The notes: generated by a model from the sequence alone, not told the origin. Counted from the first letter of the stretch, positions 28,374-39,530 are shown. The stretch: 64,000 bases of DNA from Marinovum sp034669705 (GCF_034669705.1 NZ_JAXMOR010000020.1:1-64000), one strand, 5' to 3'. Program-made: numbers and translations.

Positions 28374-28420
28374 GACGGGCCGAACGCTAGTGACGTGAAC
28401 CAAACCCAAGGGAGGCACCC

Positions 28421-29482
28421 ATGCCAGCAACATCAAGCTCAGTCGGATCCGGCGCTGCCGGCGCGGCGCAATTCGCCGGTTCGAAAAGCCGCAAGTACAA
28501 TTACTTCGAGCCGCGCGGCAAACGCGCGACACATTACGAGGACGTCACCGTCGACGTGCAACCCGATCCCGAACGCTACCTGATCCAGAACTGGATCATC
28601 GAGTTCGAGGGCGGCAAGGGCGGTGGCGCCTACCAGAAGGGCAGCACCGCGGCGCTGTCGTCGAACTGGCACGCCTTCCGCGCGCCCGATCAGGAGTGGG
28701 AGCGCACCCACTACCAGCGCCAGTCGAAGATCGAGACCATGGTGCAGGCGGTGATCGCCAACGCCCGCAAGGCCGGCGCGCACAAGGTCTTTGACAAGGC
28801 CTGGCAGACCGTCCTGCAAAAACACCTTGGCGCATGGAAACATGCGGAGTTCGGCCTTGGCACCTCGCTCATGCAGGCGCAGCGCTATGGCTACACCCAG
28901 ATGATCAACAACGCCACGTTGACCAACTCGTCCTACAAGATGCGCCTGACCCAGGACATCACGCTCTACCTTGCCGAGATCGGCATGGACATCGACGGCT
29001 GGAACGACGAGCTCGGCAAGACCACCTGGCTGGAAGATCCGATGTGGCAGCCCTGCCGCGAGGCGATCGAGACGATCATGGGCTCGGAGGATTATCTCGA
29101 GCAGTATTTCGCCATCAACATCGTCTTCGAGCCGCTCGTGGGCGAGCTGATCCGCTCGGGCTTCTTCATGCAGGCGGCGGCGGCCAACAACGACTTCATC
29201 ACCCCGCCGGTGATCTCGGCCGCCGAGGCCGACTATGAGCGCAACCTCGCCAATACCGTCGACCTGATCTACCTGCTGGCCCACGAGGAAGAGCACGGCG
29301 CCCACAACCGCGCGCTCTTCAAGTCGTGGCTCGCCAAGCATGGGGACCTGGCCGAGAAGGCCGCCGCCGCGCTGCAGCCGATCTGGTCGCAGCCGCATTC
29401 CAAGCCGGTCTCCTTCGAAGATGTCAAAGCCGTCTCGAAAGAACGCCTTGACCGGATCGTCGGCGAGCTGGGGCTCGAATAA
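28421..29482 (+). CDS. prmC: Monooxygenase small hydroxylase (beta) subunit
   Basis: 353 residues, the non-catalytic beta chain of the (alpha-beta)2 hydroxylase. Recognised by the conserved PRGKRATHYEDVTVDVQPDP start, LSSNWHAFRAPDQEWERTHYQRQ, and FGLGTSLMQAQRYGYTQMINNA. It lacks the paired ExxH ligands of the alpha subunit, as expected. The first 20 residues are Ser/Gly/Ala-rich and probably disordered. GGGAGGC lies before the ATG. Confidence 0.94.
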   Translation: MPATSSSVGSGAAGAAQFAGSKSRKYNYFEPRGKRATHYEDVTVDVQPDPERYLIQNWIIEFEGGKGGGAYQKGSTAALSSNWHAFRAPDQEWERTHYQRQSKIETMVQAVIANARKAGAHKVFDKAWQTVLQKHLGAWKHAEFGLGTSLMQAQRYGYTQMINNATLTNSSYKMRLTQDITLYLAEIGMDIDGWNDELGKTTWLEDPMWQPCREAIETIMGSEDYLEQYFAINIVFEPLVGELIRSGFFMQAAAANNDFITPPVISAAEADYERNLANTVDLIYLLAHEEEHGAHNRALFKSWLAKHGDLAEKAAAALQPIWSQPHSKPVSFEDVKAVSKERLDRIVGELGLE

Positions 29483-29503
29483 CCTTCTGAAAGGAATAGA
29501 GAT

Positions 29504-29878
29504 ATGTCCACCGTAGCGCGCAATGCGTCCAACCAGAACATCTTCAAGTCGATGAAGGACATCGACCTGACCTCGCGCGAGGTCTCGCACCAGTGCGGCG
29601 TCACCATGAACGACAGCGTCGAGGCCCGCGCCATCGCCGAGTTCATGGAAGAGAACGACCCCAAGGTGACGGTGACCTACAATCCGGCCACCATCCGCAT
29701 CGACGGCGAGGGCAAGCTGATCTTCAAGATGGACGAGATCACCGAGTACCTCGGCCGCGAGATGACCGCCGAGACCTTCGAGGTCAACACCTCCACCCAC
29801 TACGGCCGGATGGTGCGGATCGACGACGACACCGTGATCCTGTTCGGCGACATGAACGAGGTCATGGAATTCATCTGA
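29504..29878 (+). CDS. prmD: Monooxygenase coupling (effector) protein
   Basis: 124 residues of the MmoB/DmpM-type regulatory protein that binds the hydroxylase and tunes oxygen activation. Family features are CGVTMNDSVEARAIAEFMEE, VTVTYNPATIRIDGEGKLIF and the ITEYLGREMTAETFEVN segment. No cofactor motif, as expected. It starts 21 bp after prmC with a GAAAGGAA ribosome site. Confidence 0.94.
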   Translation: MSTVARNASNQNIFKSMKDIDLTSREVSHQCGVTMNDSVEARAIAEFMEENDPKVTVTYNPATIRIDGEGKLIFKMDEITEYLGREMTAETFEVNTSTHYGRMVRIDDDTVILFGDMNEVMEFI

Positions 29879-29903
29879 TCGGCCCCCCGCGCCTCAGATG
29901 ACA

Positions 29904-29937
29904 GGCTCCGGGGCCAGACACCCCCGGCCCCGGAGCC
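29904..29937 (+). other. Intercistronic hairpin after prmD
   Basis: Perfect 12-bp stem GGCTCCGGGGCC (29904-29915) with GGCCCCGGAGCC (29926-29937) and a 10-nt loop, without a T-tract. It separates the four monooxygenase genes from the accessory genes and could set their relative mRNA levels. Confidence 0.6.
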
Positions 29938-29972
29938 GCAGACAACTCAGCCACACGCAAGGGAGGGACAAA

Positions 29973-30998
29973 ATGTACACGACCAAGGACGGAAAAGAGA
30001 TCTTCGTGCTCGACGGCCACACCCACTTCTGGGACGGCAGCCCCGAGAACCAGCGCAACGTGCACGGCAAGCAGTTCATCGACTGCTTCTATGCCTACCA
30101 CACCAACCTCAGCCCGCCGGAAGAACTGTGGGAAAAGGCGAAGTTCGACAAGCAGACCGAGAATGACATCTATCGCGACCTGTTCGTCGACGGGCCCAAC
30201 GACATGGCGATCATCCAGACCACGGTTCTGAGCGACTTCTACAAGAACGGCTTCGGCTGCCTGGAACGCTCGAACGAGATGGCCAAGCGCCATCCCGAGC
30301 GCTTCATCGTCAACGGCAGCTTCGATCCCCGCGACGGCGAGAAGGCGCTGGAGTACATCCACTACATGAAGGAGACCTACGACATCTCCGGCGTGAAGAT
30401 GTACACCGCGGAGTGGAACGGCGACAGCAAGGGCTGGGCGCTGAACGATCCCGCCGCCTACAAGTGCTTCGAGCTCTGCGACAAGCTGGGCATCAAGAAT
30501 ATCCACGTCCACAAGGGCCCGACGATCATCCCGCTGTCGAAGGACGCCTTCAGCGTCGATGACGTGGATTACGCCGCCACCGACTTCCAGAACCTCAACT
30601 GGATCGTCGAGCATTGCGGTCTGCCGCGGCTGGATGATTTCTGCTGGATCGCGACGCAGGAGACCAACGTCTATGCCGGTCTTGCCGTGGCGATGCCCTT
30701 CATCCACTCGCGCCCGCGCTATTTCGGCGAGGTCATGGCGGAGCTGCTGTGGTGGGTCGGGGAGGACAAGATCCTGTTCGGCTCGGATTACGCCATCTGG
30801 ACGCCGAAGTGGCTGGTCGAGAAGTTCATGGACTACCAGATCCCCGAGGACATCTCGGCCGAGCGCGGCGGCGTGCAGCTGACCGACGAGATCAAGGAGA
30901 AGATCCTCGGTCTGAACGCGGCCAGGCTCTACGACATCGACGTCGCGGCCAAAAAGGCGCAACTCGCCGGGTCTCCCGTGCAGATCGCGGCGGAGTAG
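29973..30998 (+). CDS. Amidohydrolase family protein of the monooxygenase cluster
   Basis: 341 residues of the amidohydrolase_2 (TIM-barrel) type: LDGHTHFWDG carries the HxH metal motif near residue 15, NIHVHKGP and VEHCGLPRL hold further His ligands, and FGSDYAIWTP supplies the late Asp. The same kind of gene follows prmABCD/mimABCD in actinobacterial clusters, where its role is undefined. GGGAGG precedes ATG 29973. Function in ring opening or in maturation remains open. Confidence 0.88.
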   Translation: MYTTKDGKEIFVLDGHTHFWDGSPENQRNVHGKQFIDCFYAYHTNLSPPEELWEKAKFDKQTENDIYRDLFVDGPNDMAIIQTTVLSDFYKNGFGCLERSNEMAKRHPERFIVNGSFDPRDGEKALEYIHYMKETYDISGVKMYTAEWNGDSKGWALNDPAAYKCFELCDKLGIKNIHVHKGPTIIPLSKDAFSVDDVDYAATDFQNLNWIVEHCGLPRLDDFCWIATQETNVYAGLAVAMPFIHSRPRYFGEVMAELLWWVGEDKILFGSDYAIWTPKWLVEKFMDYQIPEDISAERGGVQLTDEIKEKILGLNAARLYDIDVAAKKAQLAGSPVQIAAE

Positions 30999-31002
30999 AC
31001 CG

Positions 31003-31806
31003 ATGCTGGTAGCAACCCTGCAAAAGGAGCTGGAGCTCGAGGTCTGGGAGCGTCTTGACGGCGTGACCGACCCCGAACTCGACGAGCCGATCACCGACAT
31101 GGGCTTTGTCGAAGAGGTTCAGGTGACCGAGGCCGGACAGGTGCGGGTGGCGTTTCGCCTCCCCACCTACTGGTGCTCGCCCAACTTTGCCTTTCTCATG
31201 GCCTTCGGCATTCGCCGCGAGGTGATGGCACTGCCCTGGGTGACCGCGGCCGAGGTGCAGCTCAACGATCACTGCTTCGGCGACAAGGTCAATGAGGGCG
31301 TCAACAGCGGCCGCGAATTCCAGAGCATCTTCGCGGAGTACTGCGACGGGGCCCGGCTTGACGAGGTGGTCGATACCTTCCTCGCAAAGGCCTACGACCG
31401 GCGGCAGGAGACGGTGCTCTTGGGCCTCCAGGCCATGGGGCACCGCGCCGAAGAGATCGTCGCGATGACGCTGGGCCAGTTGCGCCGGGTCGATTTCACC
31501 GGCGAAGAGGAGCTGCGGCAATTGCCGCGCTACCTCGAACTGCTGGCGGCGCAGGGACTGGCCACGGAGCCGGCCGATCTCGCCTTCCCGACCTGGGACG
31601 GCGACGAGATCGAGACGCAGGCACTGAGCGACCATCTCGCGAAGCTGCGCAGCACCCGGATCAACATGGAGTTCAACGGCGCGCTGTGCCGGGGGCTCGC
31701 CAAGACCCGCTACAAGGAGGTCGAGATCGGGCCCGAGGGGCCGCAGCTGATCGACTTCATCGCCGGGCGGGTGCCGCCCCGCGAGGATGGCGCGACCGCC
31801 GGCTGA
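31003..31806 (+). CDS. DUF59/MIP18-like protein with unknown C-terminal region
   Basis: 267 residues. The first 90 or so residues match the DUF59 (MIP18/PaaD) fold used in iron-sulfur or metal-centre assembly: VWERLDGVTDPELDEPITDMG then FRLPTYWCSPNFAFLM with a conserved Cys. The remaining 170 residues are helical and acidic and not familiar to me. It starts 4 bp after the amidohydrolase stop and precedes groL. A role in maturing the diiron hydroxylase or the 2Fe-2S reductase is plausible inference. Confidence 0.83.
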   Translation: MLVATLQKELELEVWERLDGVTDPELDEPITDMGFVEEVQVTEAGQVRVAFRLPTYWCSPNFAFLMAFGIRREVMALPWVTAAEVQLNDHCFGDKVNEGVNSGREFQSIFAEYCDGARLDEVVDTFLAKAYDRRQETVLLGLQAMGHRAEEIVAMTLGQLRRVDFTGEEELRQLPRYLELLAAQGLATEPADLAFPTWDGDEIETQALSDHLAKLRSTRINMEFNGALCRGLAKTRYKEVEIGPEGPQLIDFIAGRVPPREDGATAG

Positions 31807-31872
31807 CAGGCTGGCATCAGGTGAAATTCACAGGGAGGACGCCCCGCATCCGCGGCGGCGCAGGAGGAAGAT

Positions 31873-33504
31873 ATGGCTAAACTCATGGTACACGGCAAGA
31901 CCGCCCGCAATTGCCTGGCCCGCGGCGTGGCGCGGCTCGCGGCGGCGGTGGAACCCACCCTCGGTCCGAAGGGGCTGAACGCGATGGTCGACCGGCCGGT
32001 CGGCACGCCGCTGGTCACCCGCGACGGCGTCTCCATCGCCTGCGAGATCGAGCTCAATGACCGGTTCGAGAACATGGGCGCGCAGGTGGTCCGCGAGGTC
32101 TCGATGCAGACCAACGACGTGGCCGGCGACGGCACCACCACCGCGATCGTTCTGGCCAACGCCCTGATCCAGCGCGGCGTCGACCTGACCGACAATGGCG
32201 TCAAGCCGGTGGACCTCTGCAAGGGCATCGACCTTGCGGTCTCGCGCGTGGTCGCCGCCATCGATGCCTCGTCGAAGAGCTGCGACGACCATCCGGAATA
32301 CCTCGAGGCCGTGGCGCGGGTGTCCTCCACCGACCCCAAGCTGGGCGAACTGGTCGCCGAAGCCTTTCGCCGGGTGGGCCGCGACGGCGTGATCTCGGCC
32401 GATTTCGGCGTCACCATCGAGACCACCATGGAGGTGGTCGAGGGCATGTCCTTCGAGCGTGGCTACATCTCGCACCACATGGTCACCGACCGCGAGAACA
32501 TGGAAGCGGTGCTGCGCAAGCCGCTGATCCTGATGACCGATCAGAAGATCCTCAAGCCAGAGCTGCTCGACCCGGCGATTGCCATCGCCGAGGAAGAAGG
32601 CCGGCCGCTGCTGATCATCGCCGAGGAGATCGCGCCGGACGTGGTGGTCAAGCTGCTCGACAATGGCGGGGCCGGCAAGTTCCTGATCGTGCATCCGCCG
32701 GAATACGGCCATTGGCGCACTGCGATGATGGACGACCTGGCGATCCTCACCGGCGGCCAGGTGCTCGCCCGCGACCTCGGCAAGAAGATCGAGAACGTCA
32801 CCCGCGCGCAGCTCGGCGGCTGCGAGATGGTGCGCGCGCACGCCTCCGGCACCTCGATCCTGCGCGGCGAGGGCGACCCGGACGCGATCACGGCCCGCCG
32901 CAATCAGGTGCAGCGCCAGCATGACAACGCGCCGCCCAACATCGACAAGGACAAGCTGCGCGAGCGGCTTTCCAAGCTGACCGGCGGCAGCGCGATCATC
33001 TATGCCGGCGGCTTCACGCCGGTCGAGCAGAAGCGCACCATCCAGCTGATCGAAGACGCGCTCTGCGCGGTGCAGGCGGCTGCCGAGGATGGCGTGGTCG
33101 CCGGCGGCGGCACGGCGCTGGCGCAGATCGCCGACTGCCTCGATACGCTGGACGCGCTGGGCGACGTGGCCAAGGGCATCCAGCTGGTGCGCTCGATCCT
33201 CACCGAACCGCTGCGGCGCATCGCCCGAAATGCCGGGGCCGACGTGGCAGCCATCGCCAAGGAGGTGTCCGAGGGTGCGGCCGGCCACGGCTACAACGCC
33301 GCCACCGGCAGCTTCGGCGACATGTACGAAGCGGGCATCATCGATCCCGCCCGGGTGCCGGCCAGCGCCTTGGTCAACGCGGCCTCGGTCGCGACGCTGA
33401 TCCTGACCACGGAAACCCTTGTCGGCGATCTGGCGGAAGGCGAGGCCGACCCGACCGAAGGCCCCGCCCGCGGCGGCGGCGCCGAGCTTCTGGGCCGCGC
33501 CTGA
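31873..33504 (+). CDS. groL: Dedicated GroEL-like chaperonin (MimG type)
   Basis: 543 residues with the chaperonin ATPase motifs: LGPKGLN, NDVAGDGTTTAIVLANAL, and DGVVAGGGTALAQ. It diverges from housekeeping GroEL: there is no groES next to it, and the tail is TEGPARGGGAELLGRA instead of a Gly-Gly-Met repeat. Mycobacterial MimABCD is known to need such a cluster-encoded chaperonin (MimG) for activity, so this is very likely its equivalent. GCAGGAGGAAG precedes the ATG. Confidence 0.94.
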   Translation: MAKLMVHGKTARNCLARGVARLAAAVEPTLGPKGLNAMVDRPVGTPLVTRDGVSIACEIELNDRFENMGAQVVREVSMQTNDVAGDGTTTAIVLANALIQRGVDLTDNGVKPVDLCKGIDLAVSRVVAAIDASSKSCDDHPEYLEAVARVSSTDPKLGELVAEAFRRVGRDGVISADFGVTIETTMEVVEGMSFERGYISHHMVTDRENMEAVLRKPLILMTDQKILKPELLDPAIAIAEEEGRPLLIIAEEIAPDVVVKLLDNGGAGKFLIVHPPEYGHWRTAMMDDLAILTGGQVLARDLGKKIENVTRAQLGGCEMVRAHASGTSILRGEGDPDAITARRNQVQRQHDNAPPNIDKDKLRERLSKLTGGSAIIYAGGFTPVEQKRTIQLIEDALCAVQAAAEDGVVAGGGTALAQIADCLDTLDALGDVAKGIQLVRSILTEPLRRIARNAGADVAAIAKEVSEGAAGHGYNAATGSFGDMYEAGIIDPARVPASALVNAASVATLILTTETLVGDLAEGEADPTEGPARGGGAELLGRA

Positions 33505-33558
33505 CCATCTCGCGCCGGTCCGTCGGGGCCGGCGCAACCAGAGCAAAGGAATGAGACG

Positions 33559-34602
33559 ATGAAAGCAGCGAGACTTTACGAATACGATCCCGCGATGAAC
33601 GTGGAGCTGAAGATCGAGGACGTGCTCCCCCCCACGATCGCAGCCCCCGACGAGGTGATCGTCAAGGTCGGCGCGGCAGGCCTCTGCCGCACCGACCTGC
33701 ACATCATCGAAGGTGTCTGGAAGGACATCATGGACACAGAAAGCAACCTGTTGCCCTATGTCATGGGCCACGAGAACGCCGGCTGGGTCGAGGACGTGGG
33801 CAGCAATGTCACCTCGGTCAAGCCCGGCGACGCGGTGATCTGCCACCCGTTCAACGCCTGCGGCATCTGCCTGAGCTGCCGCTACGGCCATGACATGTAT
33901 TGCGATCACGGCAAGTTCCCCGGCCTTGGCCTCGACGGCGGCTTTGCCGAGTACTTCAAGACCAACGAGCGGTCGATCATCAAGCTGAACACCGGCATCA
34001 CGCCGCTGGAAGTGGCGCCGATGGCCGATGCCGGCATCACCGCCTACCGCGCTGCCAAGAAGGCCGCAAAGCTGCTCAACCCCGGCGGCTACGTGCTGCT
34101 TCTTGGCATCGGCGGACTGGGCCACATCGCGCTTCAGGTGCTCAAGCATACCTGCGGCGCGCGGGTAATCGCGGTCGACCGCGAACCGGCCGCGCAGGCG
34201 CTGGCGAAGGATCTCGGCGCGGACATCGTGCTCGATGGCGGGCCGAACCTGATCGACGAGGTCAAGGACCTGACCGGCGGCGGCGCGCATGTGGCGATCG
34301 ACTTCGTCGGCGAGCACGGCACCGAGAACATCTGCTGGAAGCTGCTGCGACAGGGCGGCGAGCTGATCATGGTGGGCTACGGTGGCGAGGTGCGCGTGCC
34401 GACGCTGGAGCTGGTCGCCAACGAGATCAAGATCGGCGGCTCCCTCGTGGGCGATTTCGTCGAGCTGGTCGAGCTGATGGAGATGAACGCCGACGGCAAG
34501 GTCAAGATGCATCAGACCGAGTACAGCCTCGCCAACATCAACCAGGCGATTTCCGACTTCAAGGATCGCAAGTTCACCGGGCGGGGCGTGATCGTACCTT
34601 GA
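33559..34602 (+). CDS. Zinc-dependent alcohol dehydrogenase
   Basis: 347 residues of the medium-chain dehydrogenase family. Catalytic zinc ligands are in GLCRTDLH (Cys) and GHENAGWVE (His-Glu). The structural zinc site is a four-Cys lobe, CGICLSCRYGHDMYC. The NAD-binding motif is LLLGIGGLGHIALQ, followed by VDREP, where Asp points to NAD preference. In prm clusters this gene oxidises the secondary alcohol (2-propanol to acetone), which fits its place here. Confidence 0.94.
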   Translation: MKAARLYEYDPAMNVELKIEDVLPPTIAAPDEVIVKVGAAGLCRTDLHIIEGVWKDIMDTESNLLPYVMGHENAGWVEDVGSNVTSVKPGDAVICHPFNACGICLSCRYGHDMYCDHGKFPGLGLDGGFAEYFKTNERSIIKLNTGITPLEVAPMADAGITAYRAAKKAAKLLNPGGYVLLLGIGGLGHIALQVLKHTCGARVIAVDREPAAQALAKDLGADIVLDGGPNLIDEVKDLTGGGAHVAIDFVGEHGTENICWKLLRQGGELIMVGYGGEVRVPTLELVANEIKIGGSLVGDFVELVELMEMNADGKVKMHQTEYSLANINQAISDFKDRKFTGRGVIVP

Positions 34603-34620
34603 TCCGCCGCCCGGCTCCCC

Positions 34621-34680
34621 GGAGCGCCAGCCCGGCGCTCCGCCCTGCGGCCGTCGTCCTTCCCGTACCGGCCGCAGGGC
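34621..34680 (+). other. Double intercistronic hairpin after the alcohol dehydrogenase gene
   Basis: Two perfect stems in tandem: GGAGCGCC (34621-34628) with GGCGCTCC (34634-34641), then GCCCTGCGGCC (34642-34652) with GGCCGCAGGGC (34670-34680). Neither has a T-tract. They mark the border between the conserved prm core and the added glyoxalase-GMC-katG block. Confidence 0.6.
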
Positions 34681-34704
34681 CCATCCAATAAACCGAGGTG
34701 TGCC

Positions 34705-35100
34705 ATGGCCAAAGCCATCCATTCCATGATCCGCGTGCTTGATGAGGCGCGCTCGGTGGCCTTCTACCGCGCGGCCTTCGGGCTCGAGGTCGCCGACCGG
34801 ATCGAATTCGACGATTTCACGCTGGTCTACCTGTCGAACGCAGAGACCGCCTTCGAGCTGGAGCTGACCATCAACAAGGGCACCGAAGCGCCCTATGACC
34901 TGGGCAATGGCTACGGCCATCTGGCCTTCAGCGTCGCCGATGTGGCGGCCGAACATGCGCGGTTCGAAGACGCCGGCCTGAACCCGCGCAAGCTGGTCGA
35001 TTTCCAGCACGAGGGCCGTAGCCTCGCCCGGTTCTTCTTCGTCAAGGACCCCGACGGCTACGACATCGAGGTCCTGCAGCGGGCCGGGCGCTTCCAGTAA
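34705..35100 (+). CDS. Glyoxalase I-like VOC protein
   Basis: 131 residues of the vicinal oxygen chelate fold, closest in layout to lactoylglutathione lyase. It aligns with E. coli GloA around HSMIRVLD, FELELTINKGT, YGHLAFSV and DPDGYDIEVLQ, giving a full metal-ligand set His6, Glu53, His72 and Glu122 (GloA His5, Glu56, His74, Glu122). Glyoxalase I converts the methylglyoxal-glutathione adduct to S-lactoylglutathione. Placement behind an acetone-forming dehydrogenase suggests methylglyoxal or a related dicarbonyl as substrate (inference). Confidence 0.85.
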   Translation: MAKAIHSMIRVLDEARSVAFYRAAFGLEVADRIEFDDFTLVYLSNAETAFELELTINKGTEAPYDLGNGYGHLAFSVADVAAEHARFEDAGLNPRKLVDFQHEGRSLARFFFVKDPDGYDIEVLQRAGRFQ

Positions 35101-35135
35101 TTTCACCTCAGGCCAAAAATATCAGGGAGGACATC

Positions 35136-35660
35136 ATGACATTTCGCAAGCAAGGCATCACCCGCCGCCAGTTGCTGTCGCAGGGGGCGATGGCCGGCGC
35201 GGGCTTCGTCATCGGCGCGGGCTTCGTGGCCGGCAAGGCCGAGGCCGCCAACTGGGCGCTGGAGGTGCAGCATCTTCAGCCCGAAACCATGGCGACGCTG
35301 ATCCAGATGGCGCGCGACATCTATCCGCATGACCAGGTGTCCGATGAGTTCTACGCCGTGGCCGTCAAGGGCTATGACAGCGCCGAAGCCGCTCCCGCCA
35401 TCGAGGCCGGGATCGCCGCGCTGAACGCCGCCGCGCAGGGCATCGGCTATGCGCGCTATATCGATGTCGGCTGGGAACGCGACCGCGTGGACCTGCTGCG
35501 CGGCATGGAAAACAGCGCCTTCTTCCAGCAGATCCGCGGCGGATTGGTGACCGGTCTTTATAACCAGAAGGCCGTCTGGCCGATCTTCGGCTACGAGGGC
35601 GAGAGCTTCTCCGAAGGCGGTTACCTGTACCGCGGTTTCGACGACATCAACTGGCTTTGA
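35136..35660 (+). CDS. Tat-exported small subunit of a GMC dehydrogenase (gluconate 2-dehydrogenase subunit 3-like)
   Basis: 174 residues. The N-terminus carries a twin-arginine signal, ITRRQLLSQGAMAGAGF, ending near GKAEA. The mature part (TMATLIQMARDIYPHDQVSDEFYAVAV) fits the gluconate 2-dehydrogenase subunit 3 family, which carries its GMC partner across the membrane. The GMC gene starts 14 bp downstream. The usual third, cytochrome c subunit is missing here. Confidence 0.83.
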   Translation: MTFRKQGITRRQLLSQGAMAGAGFVIGAGFVAGKAEAANWALEVQHLQPETMATLIQMARDIYPHDQVSDEFYAVAVKGYDSAEAAPAIEAGIAALNAAAQGIGYARYIDVGWERDRVDLLRGMENSAFFQQIRGGLVTGLYNQKAVWPIFGYEGESFSEGGYLYRGFDDINWL

Positions 35661-35673
35661 GGGGGCTTGAGCA

Positions 35674-37245
35674 ATGACTGCACCGTTTGATTTGAATGAC
35701 AACAGCGTCGTCGTGGTAATCGGCACCGGCGCCGGCGGCGGCGTGCTGGCCAACGAGCTGGCGCAGAAGGGCGTGAGCGTCGTCGCGCTTGAGGCCGGCG
35801 GGCGCTATCTGCCCGAGGATTACATCAACGACGAGTGGGAGAGCTTCGGCCAACTTGCCTGGACCGACGCCCGCACCACCAGCGGCGACTGGCGGGTGGC
35901 GAAAGACTTCTCGGGCCTGCCTGCATGGATCGTCAAGGCGGTGGGCGGCACCACCACCCACTGGGCCGGCGCCTCGCTGCGGTTTCAGGATCACGAGTGG
36001 AAAGCCAAAACCACCTACGGCGAGGTCCAAGGCGCCAACCTGCTCGACTGGCCGATCGACCCGCGCGAGATGGACGACTACTACACCAAGGCCGAAACCA
36101 AGCTAGGCGTGACCCGCACCGGGGATCGCGCCGGCCTGCCCGGCAACAACAACTTCAAGGTCTTCGAAAAGGGTGCTCAGGCGCTGGGCTACGAAGAGGT
36201 GCACACCGGCCGCATGGCGATCAACTCGGCCGATTACGACGAACGCCCCGCCTGCCAGCAGACCGGCTTCTGCTTCCAGGGCTGCAAGTGGGGCGCCAAG
36301 TGGTCGGCGGCCTATACCGACATCCCGCGTGGCGAGGCGACCGGCAATCTCGAGGTGCGCGAGCGCGCGCATGTGCTGCGGATCGAGCACGACCAGCAGG
36401 GCAAAGTCACCGGTGTCGTCTATGTCGATGCAGACGGCAACCAGCAGGAACAGAAGGCCCGCGTGGTCTGTGTCGCCGGCAATTCGATCGAAAGCCCGCG
36501 GCTGCTGCTCAACTCGGCCTCGGCGATGTTTTCCGACGGGCTTGCCAACAGCTCGGGGCAGGTGGGGCGCAACTACATGCGGCATGTCACCGGCTCGGTC
36601 TACGCCACCTTCGACCAGCCGGTCAGGATGTGGCGCGGCACCACCATGGCCGGCATCATCCAGGACGAGGCGAGGCACGCCCCCGACCGCGGCTTCGTCG
36701 GCGGCTATGAGCTGGAGACCTTGGCACTTGGCCTGCCCTTCATGGCGGCCTTTCTCGATCCCGGCGGCTGGGGACGCGAGTTCACAACCGCGCTCGATCA
36801 CTACGAGAACATGGCGGGCCTGTGGATCGTCGGCGAGGACATGCCGCAGGAGACCAACCGCATCACGCTCAATCACGCGGTGACCGACCAGCACGGGCTG
36901 CCGGTGGCTGACGTCCATTTCGACGATCACCCCAACGACGTCGCGATGCGCGATCACGCCTACCGGCAGGGCATGGCGCTCTATGACGCGGTGGGCGCGA
37001 CGCGGACCTTTCCGACGCCGCCCTATCCGTCGACACACAACCTCGGCACCAACAGGATGTCAGCAAATGCCCGCGACGGGGTGGTGAATGCGCATGGTCA
37101 GAGCCACGACATCGCCAACCTCTTCGTCTCTGACGGCAGCCAGTTCACCACCGGCGCGGCGGAAAACCCGACGCTGACCATCGTGGCGCTGGCGATCCGG
37201 CAGGCGGATTTCATCGCGGCGGAAATGAACCGGCAGAACATCTGA
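35674..37245 (+). CDS. GMC family FAD-dependent dehydrogenase
   Basis: 523 residues. The FAD motif is VVIGTGAGGGVLANELA with GLEAGG-like ALEAGGR. Further family blocks are VGGTTTHWAG, QTGFCFQGCKWGAK, AGNSIESPRLLLNS, and the C-terminal THNLGTNRMS with AENPTLTIVALA. It has no signal peptide of its own, consistent with hitch-hiking on the Tat subunit encoded just upstream. These enzymes oxidise alcohols or sugars in the periplasm and pass electrons to a cytochrome or quinone. The substrate here is unknown; acetol is an attractive candidate from context. Confidence 0.88.
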   Translation: MTAPFDLNDNSVVVVIGTGAGGGVLANELAQKGVSVVALEAGGRYLPEDYINDEWESFGQLAWTDARTTSGDWRVAKDFSGLPAWIVKAVGGTTTHWAGASLRFQDHEWKAKTTYGEVQGANLLDWPIDPREMDDYYTKAETKLGVTRTGDRAGLPGNNNFKVFEKGAQALGYEEVHTGRMAINSADYDERPACQQTGFCFQGCKWGAKWSAAYTDIPRGEATGNLEVRERAHVLRIEHDQQGKVTGVVYVDADGNQQEQKARVVCVAGNSIESPRLLLNSASAMFSDGLANSSGQVGRNYMRHVTGSVYATFDQPVRMWRGTTMAGIIQDEARHAPDRGFVGGYELETLALGLPFMAAFLDPGGWGREFTTALDHYENMAGLWIVGEDMPQETNRITLNHAVTDQHGLPVADVHFDDHPNDVAMRDHAYRQGMALYDAVGATRTFPTPPYPSTHNLGTNRMSANARDGVVNAHGQSHDIANLFVSDGSQFTTGAAENPTLTIVALAIRQADFIAAEMNRQNI

Positions 37246-37319
37246 CCGGACAGGCATTTCCCGGTCGTCCGTGAGGGTGGGCGGCCGGGGATATTCTCAA
37301 GAACACAAGGGACAAGACC

Positions 37320-39530
<2,211 letters not shown>

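Noticed and set aside
31828..35106. A 1092-codon open frame on the minus strand, opposite the DUF59-groL-adh-VOC genes
   Set aside because: It is antisense to four well-supported genes, crosses their junctions, and shows His/Arg/Val-rich composition typical of GC-rich shadow frames. Similar long antisense frames at 10998-13583, 37098-39668 and 56911-59496 were rejected for the same reason.
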